DNA of 35,198 nt, taken from Comamonas sp. lk (GTDB lineage: Bacteria; Pseudomonadota; Gammaproteobacteria; Burkholderiales; Burkholderiaceae_C). Under the pieces are notes generated by a model, which saw only the letters and a list, made by a program, of their open reading frames with translations, was not told where the DNA came from and made no database searches. Within the stretch, counting starts at the first letter, position 1, and each line of letters starts with the position of its first letter. The translations under genes and the position numbers were made by a program. Below are positions 26,218 to 35,198 of the stretch, piece after piece. The DNA lies in NCBI GenBank assembly GCA_945861345.1, contig CAMATX010000017.1, positions 1-35,198 of the forward strand, written 5' to 3'.

Positions 26218-27051
26218 ATGAAACTCTTTGGACACAAGCTGACCGCATCGGCTGCCTTCGGGCTGGCGGTGGTCGGGCTTTTTATCGTGATTTCCTTGTT
26301 TACGCCCTGGATTGCGCCCTATTCCGAGTCCGCTAATGTGGGCGGCACGTGGGACGAACCTTCGATGAAAATGATTTTTGGCGCCGACCAGATCGGCCGC
26401 GACATGCTTACCCGCATGATGTATGGCAGCCGCATGACCATCGGCGTGGCGCTGGCCATTACGACGCTGTCGTTCATCATCGGCATCCTCACCGGCCTGG
26501 TTAGCGCAGTGGTGGGTGGCTATGTGGACGTGTTTTTCACCCGCTTGGTGGATGTGATGCTGTCCATCCCGAGCCTGATTTTTGCGCTCATCATTCTGGG
26601 CGTGTTTGGCTCGAGCATCCCCACACTGATCATGACGATTGCGGTGCTCGATTCCACCCGGGTGTTTCGCCTCTCGCGCGCCCTGGGCATGAACCTGACC
26701 GTCATGGAATACGTCGAGGCCGCCCGCCTGCGCGGCGAAGGCCTGTGGTGGGTAATTACCCGCGAAATTCTGCCCAACGCCTGGGCGCCGCTGGTCTCCG
26801 AGTTTGGCCTGCGTTTTTGCTTTAACTTTCTGTTTATCGCCGGCCTGTCCTTTCTTGGCCTGGGCATCCAACCCCCTTACGCCGACCTGGGCGGCATGGT
26901 GCGTGAAAACGCAGCGGCCATCAACTTCGGCATGATGGCCCCGATCTACCCGGCAACGGCCATCGCCTTGCTGACCGTGTCGGTCAATTTGGTGGTGGAC
27001 TGGATGCTCTCGATTGACGCGCGGCCCTCAGGCGCGCAGGCCGAACTCTGA
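26218..27051 (+). CDS. ABC transporter permease, DppC-like
   Basis: Second inner-membrane permease, 277 residues, DppC/OppC family. It has the N-terminal helix AFGLAVVGLFIVISLF, the periplasmic loop with FGADQIGRDMLTRMMYGSR (the usual GTDxxGRDxxSR motif), the coupling loop EAARLRGEGLWWVITREILPN, and FIAGLSFLGLGIQPPYADLGGM near the end. It partners the DppB-like protein to form the channel. It lies 21 bases after that gene and 15 bases before the fused ATPase gene, in one transcription unit. The substrate cannot be read from the sequence. Confidence 0.93.
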   Translation: MKLFGHKLTASAAFGLAVVGLFIVISLFTPWIAPYSESANVGGTWDEPSMKMIFGADQIGRDMLTRMMYGSRMTIGVALAITTLSFIIGILTGLVSAVVGGYVDVFFTRLVDVMLSIPSLIFALIILGVFGSSIPTLIMTIAVLDSTRVFRLSRALGMNLTVMEYVEAARLRGEGLWWVITREILPNAWAPLVSEFGLRFCFNFLFIAGLSFLGLGIQPPYADLGGMVRENAAAINFGMMAPIYPATAIALLTVSVNLVVDWMLSIDARPSGAQAEL

Positions 27052-27066
27052 GAAAGACCGCTGGGT

Positions 27067-28689
<1,623 letters not shown>

Positions 28690-28703
28690 GTGATCCCTGC
28701 AGT

Positions 28704-28739
28704 TGGCAAATTGGTAGAGGGCGATAAGCCAATTTGCCA
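28704..28739 (+). terminator. Large inverted repeat after the ATPase gene, possible terminator
   Basis: TGGCAAATTGG (28704-28714) and CCAATTTGCCA (28729-28739) are perfect 11-bp arms around a 14-base loop. Only a weak T-rich stretch (ATTCTT) follows, so it may be a poor terminator, a Rho-assisted end or a repeat scar rather than a classical terminator. Confidence 0.5.
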
Positions 28740-29032
28740 CGCCTATTCTTGGACGCTTGGGGACATTGAGCCGCCTTTAATTCATCCAATCTAGGTAGTG
28801 CGGATACCCCGGTCTACGCACGACTTAGCGTCTTAGACAGCCAGGCCCAACGATTGGGTATCTGCCCTAGCTGTCGCTACATCCCTAGCGTGAATTCCCG
28901 CATGGCCTGGTCCGAATGGCAGGGAATCAAATCATTACGCATTAACTTGCCTTTTTAATAATAGTTATGGTATGTTCACTCTAATAACAACCACCACACC
29001 CATGAATAACTAAGGCGAAGGAGTCCAGCGCG
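28740..29032. other. Gene-free stretch before the lipoprotein hydrolase
   Basis: With 28690-28739 this makes a 343-base gap. No intact gene is seen. The last hundred bases are AT-rich and probably contain the promoter of the hydrolase gene; a possible pair is TTGCCT (28947-28952) and TATGTT (28971-28976), spacing 18. AAGGAG at 29017-29022 is the hydrolase ribosome-binding site. A three-codon open frame (29002-29013) has no support as a gene. Confidence 0.4.
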
Positions 29033-30583
29033 ATGAAATACACCCAATATTTGACCACGGCCGCGATCACGGCCACGCTGCTGGCAGCTTGTGGCGGAGG
29101 GGGTGGCACTGCGCCCAAAAACCTGGGTCGAGGAGAGTTAATTGAGAGCACGCCAACGCGTATCCAGTCCGTGTCGGCCACGGACTTCAAATCGAGTCTT
29201 AGCGCGGATGTGATTTTGGCCGCCGGTGCGCCGGTGTGCGGCGTTGACGTTAACTACATCAAGTACACCACGGTCGGCGCCATGGGCGAGGCGACCGATG
29301 CAACGGCCGCATTGATGGTGCCCACGGGATCGGATCCACGGTGCACCGGGCCACGCCCCATTGTTTTGTATGCCCACGGCACGATTCCGCATAAAAAATA
29401 CAACCTGGCCAATTGGACGGATCGGACCAATCCGGCGTTTTATGAGTCCGTTTTCATAGCGGCTTCTTTTGCAGCGCAAGGCTATATTTTGGTTGCGCCC
29501 AATTACGCAGGCTATGATAGTTCGTCATTGAGCTACCACCCCTATATGAATGCCGATCAGCAGTCCAAGGACATGATGGATGCCTTGGCGGCTGCAAAAA
29601 CAGCCTTGCCTAAGCTTTCGTCGCCCACCACAGCAAGCAGCAAACTTTTCATCACGGGCTATTCCCAGGGCGGGTCCGTGACCATGGCGACCCAGCGCGC
29701 TTTAGAAGCTGCCAATATCCCTGTCACGGCTTCGGCGCCGCAATCGGGTGTGTTTTTATTGCTTGCGCAGTTGGACGCCGTTTTTCTGGGCAAAGTGAGC
29801 GACGCCGCCCCGCTTTTTGGCACCATGCTGGCAATCAGTGCGCAAAAGAGCTTTGGCAACCTTTACAAGCAGCCGTCCGATATTTTCGAAGATGCTTATG
29901 CAGCAGGCATCGAAAACCTGGTGCCTGGAAATTTCAGTTATGGCGATCTGATTAACAATGGCAAATTGCCAAGGGCCTTATTCAGTAGCACGCCACCCGC
30001 AGGCTTAGGCGACATTACGCCAGCCAAGGGGGACGGGGATTTCGATACGCTTTATGCGGCTGGATTTGGTTCGCCCAATCTGCTCAAAAATAGCGTGCGC
30101 GCGAGCTATGTGGAAGACGCCCGGGCCAGGCCAGATGGGGCCTTGGCATCCACACCCAACTACCAACTTCCTGCCGCGCCCACGCACCCCTTTCGCATGA
30201 CAGGAAAGGCCTTTGATCTGAGGGGCTGGACGCCCAAGGCGCCCATGCTGCTGTGCGGTGGACGCGGTGATGCCATGGCCATTTATGCACTGAACACAGC
30301 CGCCATGAAGACGATTTGGAAAGACTTGGGCCCACAAATCACCGAGTTAGACGTTGACTCTAACCCCAGTGGCGCGACCGATCCTTTTGCTCAAATTAAG
30401 CTAGGCTTTGCACAACGAAAAAATGCCGTTTACCAGGAGCAATTTGAGTCCCTCAAAAGCCTGGGTAGAACCGATTCCAACGCCGCAATCACTGCGGCCG
30501 CCTATGTCCGGTCTATTTACCACCCGCTGCTGGTGCCCGGTTTTTGCGGAGCCGCGGTGAACGCGTACTTTCGAAATTTTTGA
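29033..30583 (+). CDS. Lipoprotein alpha/beta hydrolase
   Basis: Predicted lipoprotein of 516 residues with an alpha/beta-hydrolase domain, probably an esterase, lipase or peptidase-like enzyme in the envelope. The lipobox LAAC with Cys20 is followed by a run of five Gly, a typical tether. The oxyanion region reads YAHGTIP, and the nucleophile elbow is GYSQGGS with Ser211. Asp and His of the triad are not securely placed; a late LLCGGRGDAM and an IYHPLLVPGF near the C-terminus are candidates. AAGGAG precedes the ATG by 9 bases. The gene looks less GC-rich than its neighbours and stands alone between the transporter unit and the convergent mttB-like gene, whose stop codon lies one base away. 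A role in betaine metabolism is not indicated. Confidence 0.87.
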   Translation: MKYTQYLTTAAITATLLAACGGGGGTAPKNLGRGELIESTPTRIQSVSATDFKSSLSADVILAAGAPVCGVDVNYIKYTTVGAMGEATDATAALMVPTGSDPRCTGPRPIVLYAHGTIPHKKYNLANWTDRTNPAFYESVFIAASFAAQGYILVAPNYAGYDSSSLSYHPYMNADQQSKDMMDALAAAKTALPKLSSPTTASSKLFITGYSQGGSVTMATQRALEAANIPVTASAPQSGVFLLLAQLDAVFLGKVSDAAPLFGTMLAISAQKSFGNLYKQPSDIFEDAYAAGIENLVPGNFSYGDLINNGKLPRALFSSTPPAGLGDITPAKGDGDFDTLYAAGFGSPNLLKNSVRASYVEDARARPDGALASTPNYQLPAAPTHPFRMTGKAFDLRGWTPKAPMLLCGGRGDAMAIYALNTAAMKTIWKDLGPQITELDVDSNPSGATDPFAQIKLGFAQRKNAVYQEQFESLKSLGRTDSNAAITAAAYVRSIYHPLLVPGFCGAAVNAYFRNF

Positions 30584-30584
30584 T

Positions 30585-32171
30585 TTAAATATTCGAATCC
30601 GGAAACGAGGCCTTGCGCCGGTTCACGTAATCCAAAATTGCTTCGTCGGTAGCCGCGTCCATGGCCGGGGCTTCGTACTCGGCCAGGTTTTTCTTCCATA
30701 GCGAATTAGCGCGCACCGACAGATCCACGCCGCCTTCTGCTTCCCACTGCTCAAAGCTGTTGTTATCGGTAATCGGCGAGCGGTAAAACGCGGTTTCGAA
30801 ATTGGCCTGCGTGTGGGCGCAGCCCAAAAAGTGCTTACCGGGGCCCACTTCGCGGATGGCGTCCATAGCCTGGCCGTTCTCGCTCATGTCCACGCCAGCC
30901 ATCAAGGTGTGCATCATCCCGGCCTGGTCGCAGTCCATGATGAATTTTTCATAGCCCATGGATAGGCCGCCCTCTAACCAACCGGCGGTGTGCAACACAA
31001 AATTGACGCCAGCCAGGCAGGTGGGGATCATGGTGTTGGCGGACTCGGAGGCCGCTTGCGCATCCGCAATCTTGGAGCCGCATAAGCCGCCCCCAGAGCG
31101 GAACGGCACACCCAGACGGCGCGCCAAGGCGGCCATTACGTACAGCACCAGCGCAGGTTCTGGCGTGCCAAAAGTAGGCGCACCCGACTGCATAGACACC
31201 GAGGACGCAAAACTGCCCAACACCACTGGCGCGCCGGGGTTGACCAGTTGTACAAAAGCCATGCCCGCCAATGCTTCGGCCAGGGTCTGGGCACAGGTAC
31301 CGGCCACCGTGACCGGCGACATGGCGCCCGCCAGGATGAAGGGCGTGATGATGGTGGCCTGATTGGCCCGCGCATAAACCTTGGCCGCGCCCAACATGGT
31401 CTCGTCAAAGGTCATGGGCGAGTTGGCGTTGATTAGGCTGATGCAGACGGTGCGGTTTTTGCCGGTAGCCGGGTCGATAAAGTTGTCACCAAACAAACGC
31501 GCGGCCATTTCTACCGTGTCTTGCGCACGCTCGGGTTTGGTGACCGAGCCCATAAAGGGTTTGTCGCTGTACTTCATGTGCGCATACACCATATCGAAAT
31601 GGCGCTTGTTCACCGGCAAGTCCACCGGCTCGCAAATCGTGCCACCGCTGTGGTGGATGGAGTTGGCCATATAGGCCAGCTTCACAAAATTTTCAAAGTC
31701 GTGCAAGGTGGCGTAGCGGCGGCCTTTGTCCAGGTCGCGTACAAAGGGCGAACCGTAGGACGGGGCAAACACGGTGTTTTTTCCGCCGATGACCACGTTA
31801 TGCGCCGGATTGCGCGCGTACTGCGTGAACTCGCGCGGTGCGCTCGCTTGCACAATGGCGCGGCACATACCACCGGGAAAGCGCACACGCTCGCCCGTGA
31901 CTTCGGCGCCGGCCTTGCGCCAAATGTCCAGGGCCTCGGCGTCGTCCCGGAAATCGATGCCGACTTCCTCCAAAATAGTGTCGGCATTGCGCTCGATGAT
32001 GGCCAGGTTCTCGGCGTCCAGCACTTCGTAGAAGGGAATGTTGCGCGTGATGAAGGGCGCGGCCTGCGCGCTGCGGGCCGAGCGCAAGGCGCGCTTGGCT
32101 TCGCGGCCGCCGGCGCTACGGCGGGTGCGCGGGGCGCTCTCGGCGCTGTTCAAGGTCACAGTGTCATCCAT
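30585..32171 (-). CDS. MttB-family methyltransferase, non-pyrrolysine
   Basis: Trimethylamine methyltransferase (MttB) superfamily protein of 528 residues with no in-frame amber codon, so of the non-pyrrolysine type, which includes glycine betaine methyltransferase MtgB. Family stretches include FAPSYGSPFVRDL, GGTICEPVDLP, INANSPMTFDETML, GAPVVLGSFASSVSMQSGAPTFGTPEPAL and GPGKHFLGCAHTQ. The N-terminal 40 residues are a basic Arg/Ala-rich extension. Proven relatives pass a methyl group to a corrinoid protein, but none is encoded in this window. GGAG lies 7 bases before the ATG. Divergent from sdaA (214 bases between starts), near sarcosine oxidase and the carnitine operon, so glycine betaine or a related quaternary amine is the likely substrate by context. 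Confidence 0.9.
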   Translation of the reverse strand: MDDTVTLNSAESAPRTRRSAGGREAKRALRSARSAQAAPFITRNIPFYEVLDAENLAIIERNADTILEEVGIDFRDDAEALDIWRKAGAEVTGERVRFPGGMCRAIVQASAPREFTQYARNPAHNVVIGGKNTVFAPSYGSPFVRDLDKGRRYATLHDFENFVKLAYMANSIHHSGGTICEPVDLPVNKRHFDMVYAHMKYSDKPFMGSVTKPERAQDTVEMAARLFGDNFIDPATGKNRTVCISLINANSPMTFDETMLGAAKVYARANQATIITPFILAGAMSPVTVAGTCAQTLAEALAGMAFVQLVNPGAPVVLGSFASSVSMQSGAPTFGTPEPALVLYVMAALARRLGVPFRSGGGLCGSKIADAQAASESANTMIPTCLAGVNFVLHTAGWLEGGLSMGYEKFIMDCDQAGMMHTLMAGVDMSENGQAMDAIREVGPGKHFLGCAHTQANFETAFYRSPITDNNSFEQWEAEGGVDLSVRANSLWKKNLAEYEAPAMDAATDEAILDYVNRRKASFPDSNI

Positions 32172-32299
32172 GGCTCATCTCCAAAACGTCCATCACTTTA
32201 GGTAGGCAATGAGTATCCCCAGTGCAGCAAGCATTCCCCACCCCTGGTGCGACACCTATTTGCATCTAAACGCCAGGGAGCCTGTCGCCTGGGCATTGG

Positions 32300-32312
32300 C
32301 ATACGTCGTATG
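32300..32312. promoter_or_regulatory. Palindromic operator candidate between mttB-like and sdaA
   Basis: CATACG and CGTATG flank a single central T, giving a perfect 6+6 inverted repeat. It lies 129 bases from the mttB-like start and 74 bases from the sdaA start, in the middle of the divergent region. The size and symmetry suit a dimeric GntR-, TetR- or MarR-type repressor, but no such gene is in the window. Confidence 0.4.
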
Positions 32313-32385
32313 GCGAACAATCGGGGGCGCACTGCCACAACGACAATCATCGCTTGTTTCCAGTGCCTTCTTAAGGATATGCGCC

Positions 32386-33789
32386 ATGTCCCTGAGTGTC
32401 TTTGATCTCTTCAAAATCGGAATCGGTCCGTCGTCCTCGCACACGGTGGGGCCGATGAAGGCTGCGGCCCTGTTCGTCCAGGCGCTGCGCACCGACGGCC
32501 TGCTAGAGCAAACCACCCGCGTCGAGTCCCGCCTGTATGGCTCGCTGGGCGCCACCGGCAAAGGCCATGGCACCGATACCGCCGTCATGCTGGGCCTAGA
32601 GGGCCTGCTGCCCGACAGCATCGACCCCGATACTATTGCCCAGCGCCTGCAAAAAATCCGCAAAGACAAGTCCATTTCGCTGGGCGGCACACGGCCGACG
32701 CCCTTTACGGAAAAGACCGATGTGCTGTTTCTACGGCGTGAGACCCTGTCTTTTCACCCCAATGGCGTCAAATTTATCGCCTTTGACGGTGCCGGGGCGC
32801 TGCTGTCAGAGCGGCGCTATTTCTCGGTGGGCGGCGGCTTTGTGGTCTCGCAGGAAGACGCGGACGCCGAACACGCCGCCACCCACGAGGCCCCACGCAT
32901 CGTCGCCGACCGCACGGTGCTGCCCTACCCCTTTCACAGTGGCGACGAGCTGCTGGCCATCACCCAAAGCACCGGCATGAGCATTGCCCAGGTGATGCGC
33001 GCCAACGAACACGCCTGGCGCGACGACGCGGCGGTCGACGCCGGCCTGGACGCCATTTGGGACGCTATGCGTGCCTGCGTGGCGCGCGGTATCCGCACCG
33101 AGGGCCATTTGCCCGGCAACCTGATGGTCAAGCGCCGCGCTGCCGAACTGCACCGCTCCCTCAGCGCCCGCCCCGAGGCCGCATTGCGCGACCCGCTGAC
33201 GATCCTGGACTTTGTTAATGTCTACGCCATGGCGGTGAACGAGGAAAACGCGGCCGGCGGGCGTGTGGTGACCGCCCCAACCAACGGCGCGGCGGGCATT
33301 ATTCCGGCTGTCATGCACTACTACGAGCACTTTGTCAGCGGCGCCAACGCCCAGGGTATGCGCGACTTTTTGCTCACGGCCGGGGCTATTGGGCTGCTGT
33401 ACAAAGAAAACGCCTCCATCAGCGGGGCTGAAGTGGGCTGCCAGGGTGAAGTCGGCGTGGCCTGCTCCATGGCCGCTGCCGGATTGGCCGCCGTCATGGG
33501 CGGCGCGCCCGCGCAGGTGGAAAACGCGGCCGAAATCGGCATGGAACACAACCTGGGCCTGACCTGCGACCCGGTGGGCGGGCGGGTGCAAATTCCGTGC
33601 ATCGAACGCAACGCCATGGGCTCGGTCAAGGCGCTCAACGCAGCGCGCATGGCTTTGCGCGGCGACGGTACGCACTTTGTGTCGTTGGACCAGGTCATCA
33701 AGACCATGCGTGATACCGGCCGGGACATGATGACAAAATACAAAGAAACCAGCCGTGGCGGCCTGGCTGTCAATGTGATTGAGTGCTAA
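32386..33789 (+). CDS. sdaA: L-serine ammonia-lyase, iron-sulfur type
   Basis: L-serine dehydratase of the one-chain Fe-S type, 467 residues, converting L-serine to pyruvate and ammonia. The N-terminal domain begins [21 protein letters not shown], with the diagnostic GPSSSHT. The three cluster cysteines of the E. coli enzyme have counterparts in [16 protein letters not shown] and [10 protein letters not shown]. The ATG at 32386 is used because AAGGA lies 8 to 10 bases before it and it matches family starts; the frame is open upstream to 32209 without family resemblance. In this setting it fits the last step of betaine catabolism: sarcosine to glycine, glycine to serine through hydroxymethyltransferase, then pyruvate. 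It is followed 8 bases later by a small secreted protein gene. Confidence 0.95.
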   Translation: MSLSVFDLFKIGIGPSSSHTVGPMKAAALFVQALRTDGLLEQTTRVESRLYGSLGATGKGHGTDTAVMLGLEGLLPDSIDPDTIAQRLQKIRKDKSISLGGTRPTPFTEKTDVLFLRRETLSFHPNGVKFIAFDGAGALLSERRYFSVGGGFVVSQEDADAEHAATHEAPRIVADRTVLPYPFHSGDELLAITQSTGMSIAQVMRANEHAWRDDAAVDAGLDAIWDAMRACVARGIRTEGHLPGNLMVKRRAAELHRSLSARPEAALRDPLTILDFVNVYAMAVNEENAAGGRVVTAPTNGAAGIIPAVMHYYEHFVSGANAQGMRDFLLTAGAIGLLYKENASISGAEVGCQGEVGVACSMAAAGLAAVMGGAPAQVENAAEIGMEHNLGLTCDPVGGRVQIPCIERNAMGSVKALNAARMALRGDGTHFVSLDQVIKTMRDTGRDMMTKYKETSRGGLAVNVIEC

Positions 33790-33797
33790 CCAACCGT

Positions 33798-34187
33798 ATG
33801 CCTTCGCTGAAATTTCTGGGACTCTCGCTGCTGCTGGGCCTGTGTGCGCTGGTCGGCATGTCCCCCACTACAGCACAAGAGGCCGACGCCTGCCGCAGCC
33901 TGTGTCGCTCTGAAAAAGCGCAATGCGGCAAAAACAACAACCCCAATGCCTGGCTCAGTTCGGCCACCCTTTTTTTCCGCGACACGTTGAACGCTTGGCG
34001 CCCGCGCAGCGGCACGCTGACCGACTCCTCGCAATGGCTGCAGCAGCGCAGCGATAACAACACCGACCTCAAAAGCGCCACCCAGGAGCTACAGCAGCAG
34101 TGCGAAACCCAATTTATGCAATGCGCGCGCGACTGCACGGCCAGCACTGTGCCCGCCGCGCCGTCTTCACCACCTCAGCCGCAATGA
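33798..34187 (+). CDS. Small secreted six-cysteine protein of unknown function
   Basis: A 129-residue protein I do not recognise. Residues 1-26 look like a Sec signal peptide ([15 protein letters not shown], probable cleavage after TTA). The mature part has six cysteines in a mirror arrangement: Cys32-X3-Cys36-X6-Cys43 near the start and Cys102-X6-Cys109-X3-Cys113 near the end. This suggests an antiparallel helical pair cross-linked by disulfides in the periplasm. The tail is Pro/Ser-rich. The ATG at 33798 begins the signal peptide; a GTG 15 bases earlier overlaps the sdaA stop and is less likely. Only 8 bases separate it from sdaA and 10 from the soxB start, so it seems part of the same operon. 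Confidence 0.75.
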   Translation: MPSLKFLGLSLLLGLCALVGMSPTTAQEADACRSLCRSEKAQCGKNNNPNAWLSSATLFFRDTLNAWRPRSGTLTDSSQWLQQRSDNNTDLKSATQELQQQCETQFMQCARDCTASTVPAAPSSPPQPQ

Positions 34188-34197
34188 AAGTACCCCT

Positions 34198-35198
34198 GTG
34201 AGCCACTTTTCCATCTTCGCGCTGGCGCGCAACGCCATGTCTTACCACGAGAACTGGCAAAAACAATGGCGCAGCCCCGAACCCCAATCCAGCTATGACG
34301 CCATCATCGTCGGCGGCGGCGGCCACGGACTGGCTACGGCCTACTACCTGGCCAAAGAACACGGCATGCGCAATATCGCGGTGGTGGAGCGCGGCTGGTT
34401 AGGCGGCGGCAACACCGCGCGCAACACCACCATCGTGCGCTCCAACTATTTGTGGGACGATGCCACGCACTTGTATGAAAAAGCGCTGCAATTGTGGGAA
34501 GGCTTGTCGCAAGACCTGAACTACAACACCATGTTCAGCCAGCGCGGCGTGATGAACGTAGGCCACTCGCTGCAAGACATGCGCGACATCGAACGCCGCG
34601 TCAATGCCAACCGCTTAAACGGTGTGGACGGCGTGGTGCTGACGCCCGCACAGATCAAGGCCATGGTGCCCATCATGAACACCAGCGACAGCCTGCGCTA
34701 CCCGGTCATGGGCGCGTCCTTCCAGCCGCGCGGCGGCGTGGCGCGCCATGATGCGATCGCCTGGGGTTTTGCCCGCGCTGCGGACCGCCTAGGTGTGGAC
34801 ATCATCCAAAACTGCGAGGTCATCGGCGTGCAGCGCGAAGGCGACCAGGTCGTAGGCATCGAGACCACGCGCGGCGTGATCAAAAGCAAAAAAATCGGCG
34901 TCGTGGCGGCGGGCCATAGCAGTGTGATTGCCAGCATGGCCGGCATCCGCCTGCCCCTAGAAAGCCACCCGCTACAAGCCTTGGTCTCCGAACCCATGAA
35001 GCCGATATTGCATACGGTGGTCATGTCCAACGCCATCCACGCCTACGCCAGCCAGTCGGATAAAGGCGACCTGGTCATCGGCGCAGGCATCGACTCCTAT
35101 GTGGGCTACGGCCAGCGCGGCAGCTTCCCCATCATCGAGCACACGCTGCAAGCGATTTGCGAACTCTTCCCCATCTTCAGGCGCGTGCGCATGAACCG
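34198..35198 (+). CDS. soxB: Sarcosine oxidase beta subunit (partial)
   Basis: Beta subunit of heterotetrameric sarcosine oxidase, which demethylates sarcosine to glycine, with hydrogen peroxide and methylene-tetrahydrofolate as co-products; the 3' end is beyond the window. The 333 residues present contain the typical start [25 protein letters not shown] (shown in part: [11 protein letters not shown]), the FAD-binding [21 protein letters not shown] (core GGGGHG), and [18 protein letters not shown]. His184 in [11 protein letters not shown] probably corresponds to the covalent FMN-binding histidine. The start is a GTG at 34198, chosen because the family N-terminus begins exactly there; the first ATG in frame (34240) would remove it. 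It follows sdaA and the six-cysteine protein gene. Genes soxD, soxA and soxG would be expected downstream. Confidence 0.95.
   Translation, partial: MSHFSIFALARNAMSYHENWQKQWRSPEPQSSYDAIIVGGGGHGLATAYYLAKEHGMRNIAVVERGWLGGGNTARNTTIVRSNYLWDDATHLYEKALQLWEGLSQDLNYNTMFSQRGVMNVGHSLQDMRDIERRVNANRLNGVDGVVLTPAQIKAMVPIMNTSDSLRYPVMGASFQPRGGVARHDAIAWGFARAADRLGVDIIQNCEVIGVQREGDQVVGIETTRGVIKSKKIGVVAAGHSSVIASMAGIRLPLESHPLQALVSEPMKPILHTVVMSNAIHAYASQSDKGDLVIGAGIDSYVGYGQRGSFPIIEHTLQAICELFPIFRRVRMN

Noticed and set aside
28704-28739. tRNA-like sequence (TTGGTAGAG)
   Set aside because: No acceptor stem, anticodon arm or T-loop (GTTCGA) accompanies it. The structure is a simple inverted repeat.
28740-28930. Decayed gene remnant on the minus strand
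   Set aside because: One frame gives short protein-like pieces but with two or more stops within about 60 codons and no recognisable family, so it is not supported.
30585-32171. Pyrrolysine-containing trimethylamine methyltransferase
   Set aside because: The reading frame is continuous over 528 codons with no in-frame amber codon, so it belongs to the non-pyrrolysine branch.
32209-32385. N-terminal extension of serine dehydratase by 59 residues
   Set aside because: The extension has no family resemblance, spans the divergent promoter region, and the ATG at 32386 has a good AAGGA site.

Overview
The window looks like chromosomal DNA from a betaproteobacterium of the order Burkholderiales, most likely family Comamonadaceae. 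This is inferred from GC-rich genes with short or overlapping junctions, two Burkholderiales-type porins with a near-identical signal peptide start (MKKTLIALAA), and housekeeping genes of typical betaproteobacterial type (coq7, ilvA, queC). No tRNA, rRNA, CRISPR array or intact insertion sequence was seen.

Layout. Positions 1-3925 are AT-richer and all on the minus strand: an unrecognised protein with a Lys/Ala/Pro-rich head (cut by the window edge) and two porins, each with its own terminator and a recognisable promoter. Positions 3926-14158 are mostly housekeeping: coq7, an OsmC-like protein, ilvA with a 5'-nucleotidase, a DUF1800/DUF1501 export pair, queC with a DUF1003 membrane protein, a luciferase-like oxidoreductase and a YcaD-like MFS transporter.

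Positions 14394-23247 hold nine same-strand genes that are almost touching or overlapping. I read them as one catabolic operon for gamma-butyrobetaine and L-carnitine. An ADP-forming acyl-CoA ligase, an acyl-CoA dehydrogenase and a close CaiD homologue (crotonobetainyl-CoA hydratase) would convert gamma-butyrobetaine to carnitinyl-CoA. Two related hotdog thioesterases could release carnitine and, later, glycine betaine. L-carnitine dehydrogenase and a BKACE-family dehydrocarnitine cleavage enzyme would carry carnitine to betainyl-CoA plus acetoacetate. A class II aldolase-like protein and an MDR oxidoreductase are also in the operon, with no clear role. A complete peptide-type ABC transporter follows (23497-28689), with a strong terminator between the binding protein and the permeases; it is the likely importer.

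After a less GC-rich lipoprotein hydrolase (29033-30583) come genes for the later steps of betaine breakdown: a non-pyrrolysine MttB-family methyltransferase, then divergently an L-serine dehydratase, a small six-cysteine secreted protein, and sarcosine oxidase beta subunit (cut by the window edge). Together they suggest a route gamma-butyrobetaine > carnitine > glycine betaine > (dimethylglycine) > sarcosine > glycine > serine > pyruvate. The betaine demethylation step is the uncertain link: no Rieske betaine monooxygenase (GbcAB) and no corrinoid partner for the MttB protein is visible here. No transcriptional regulator gene is present in the window.
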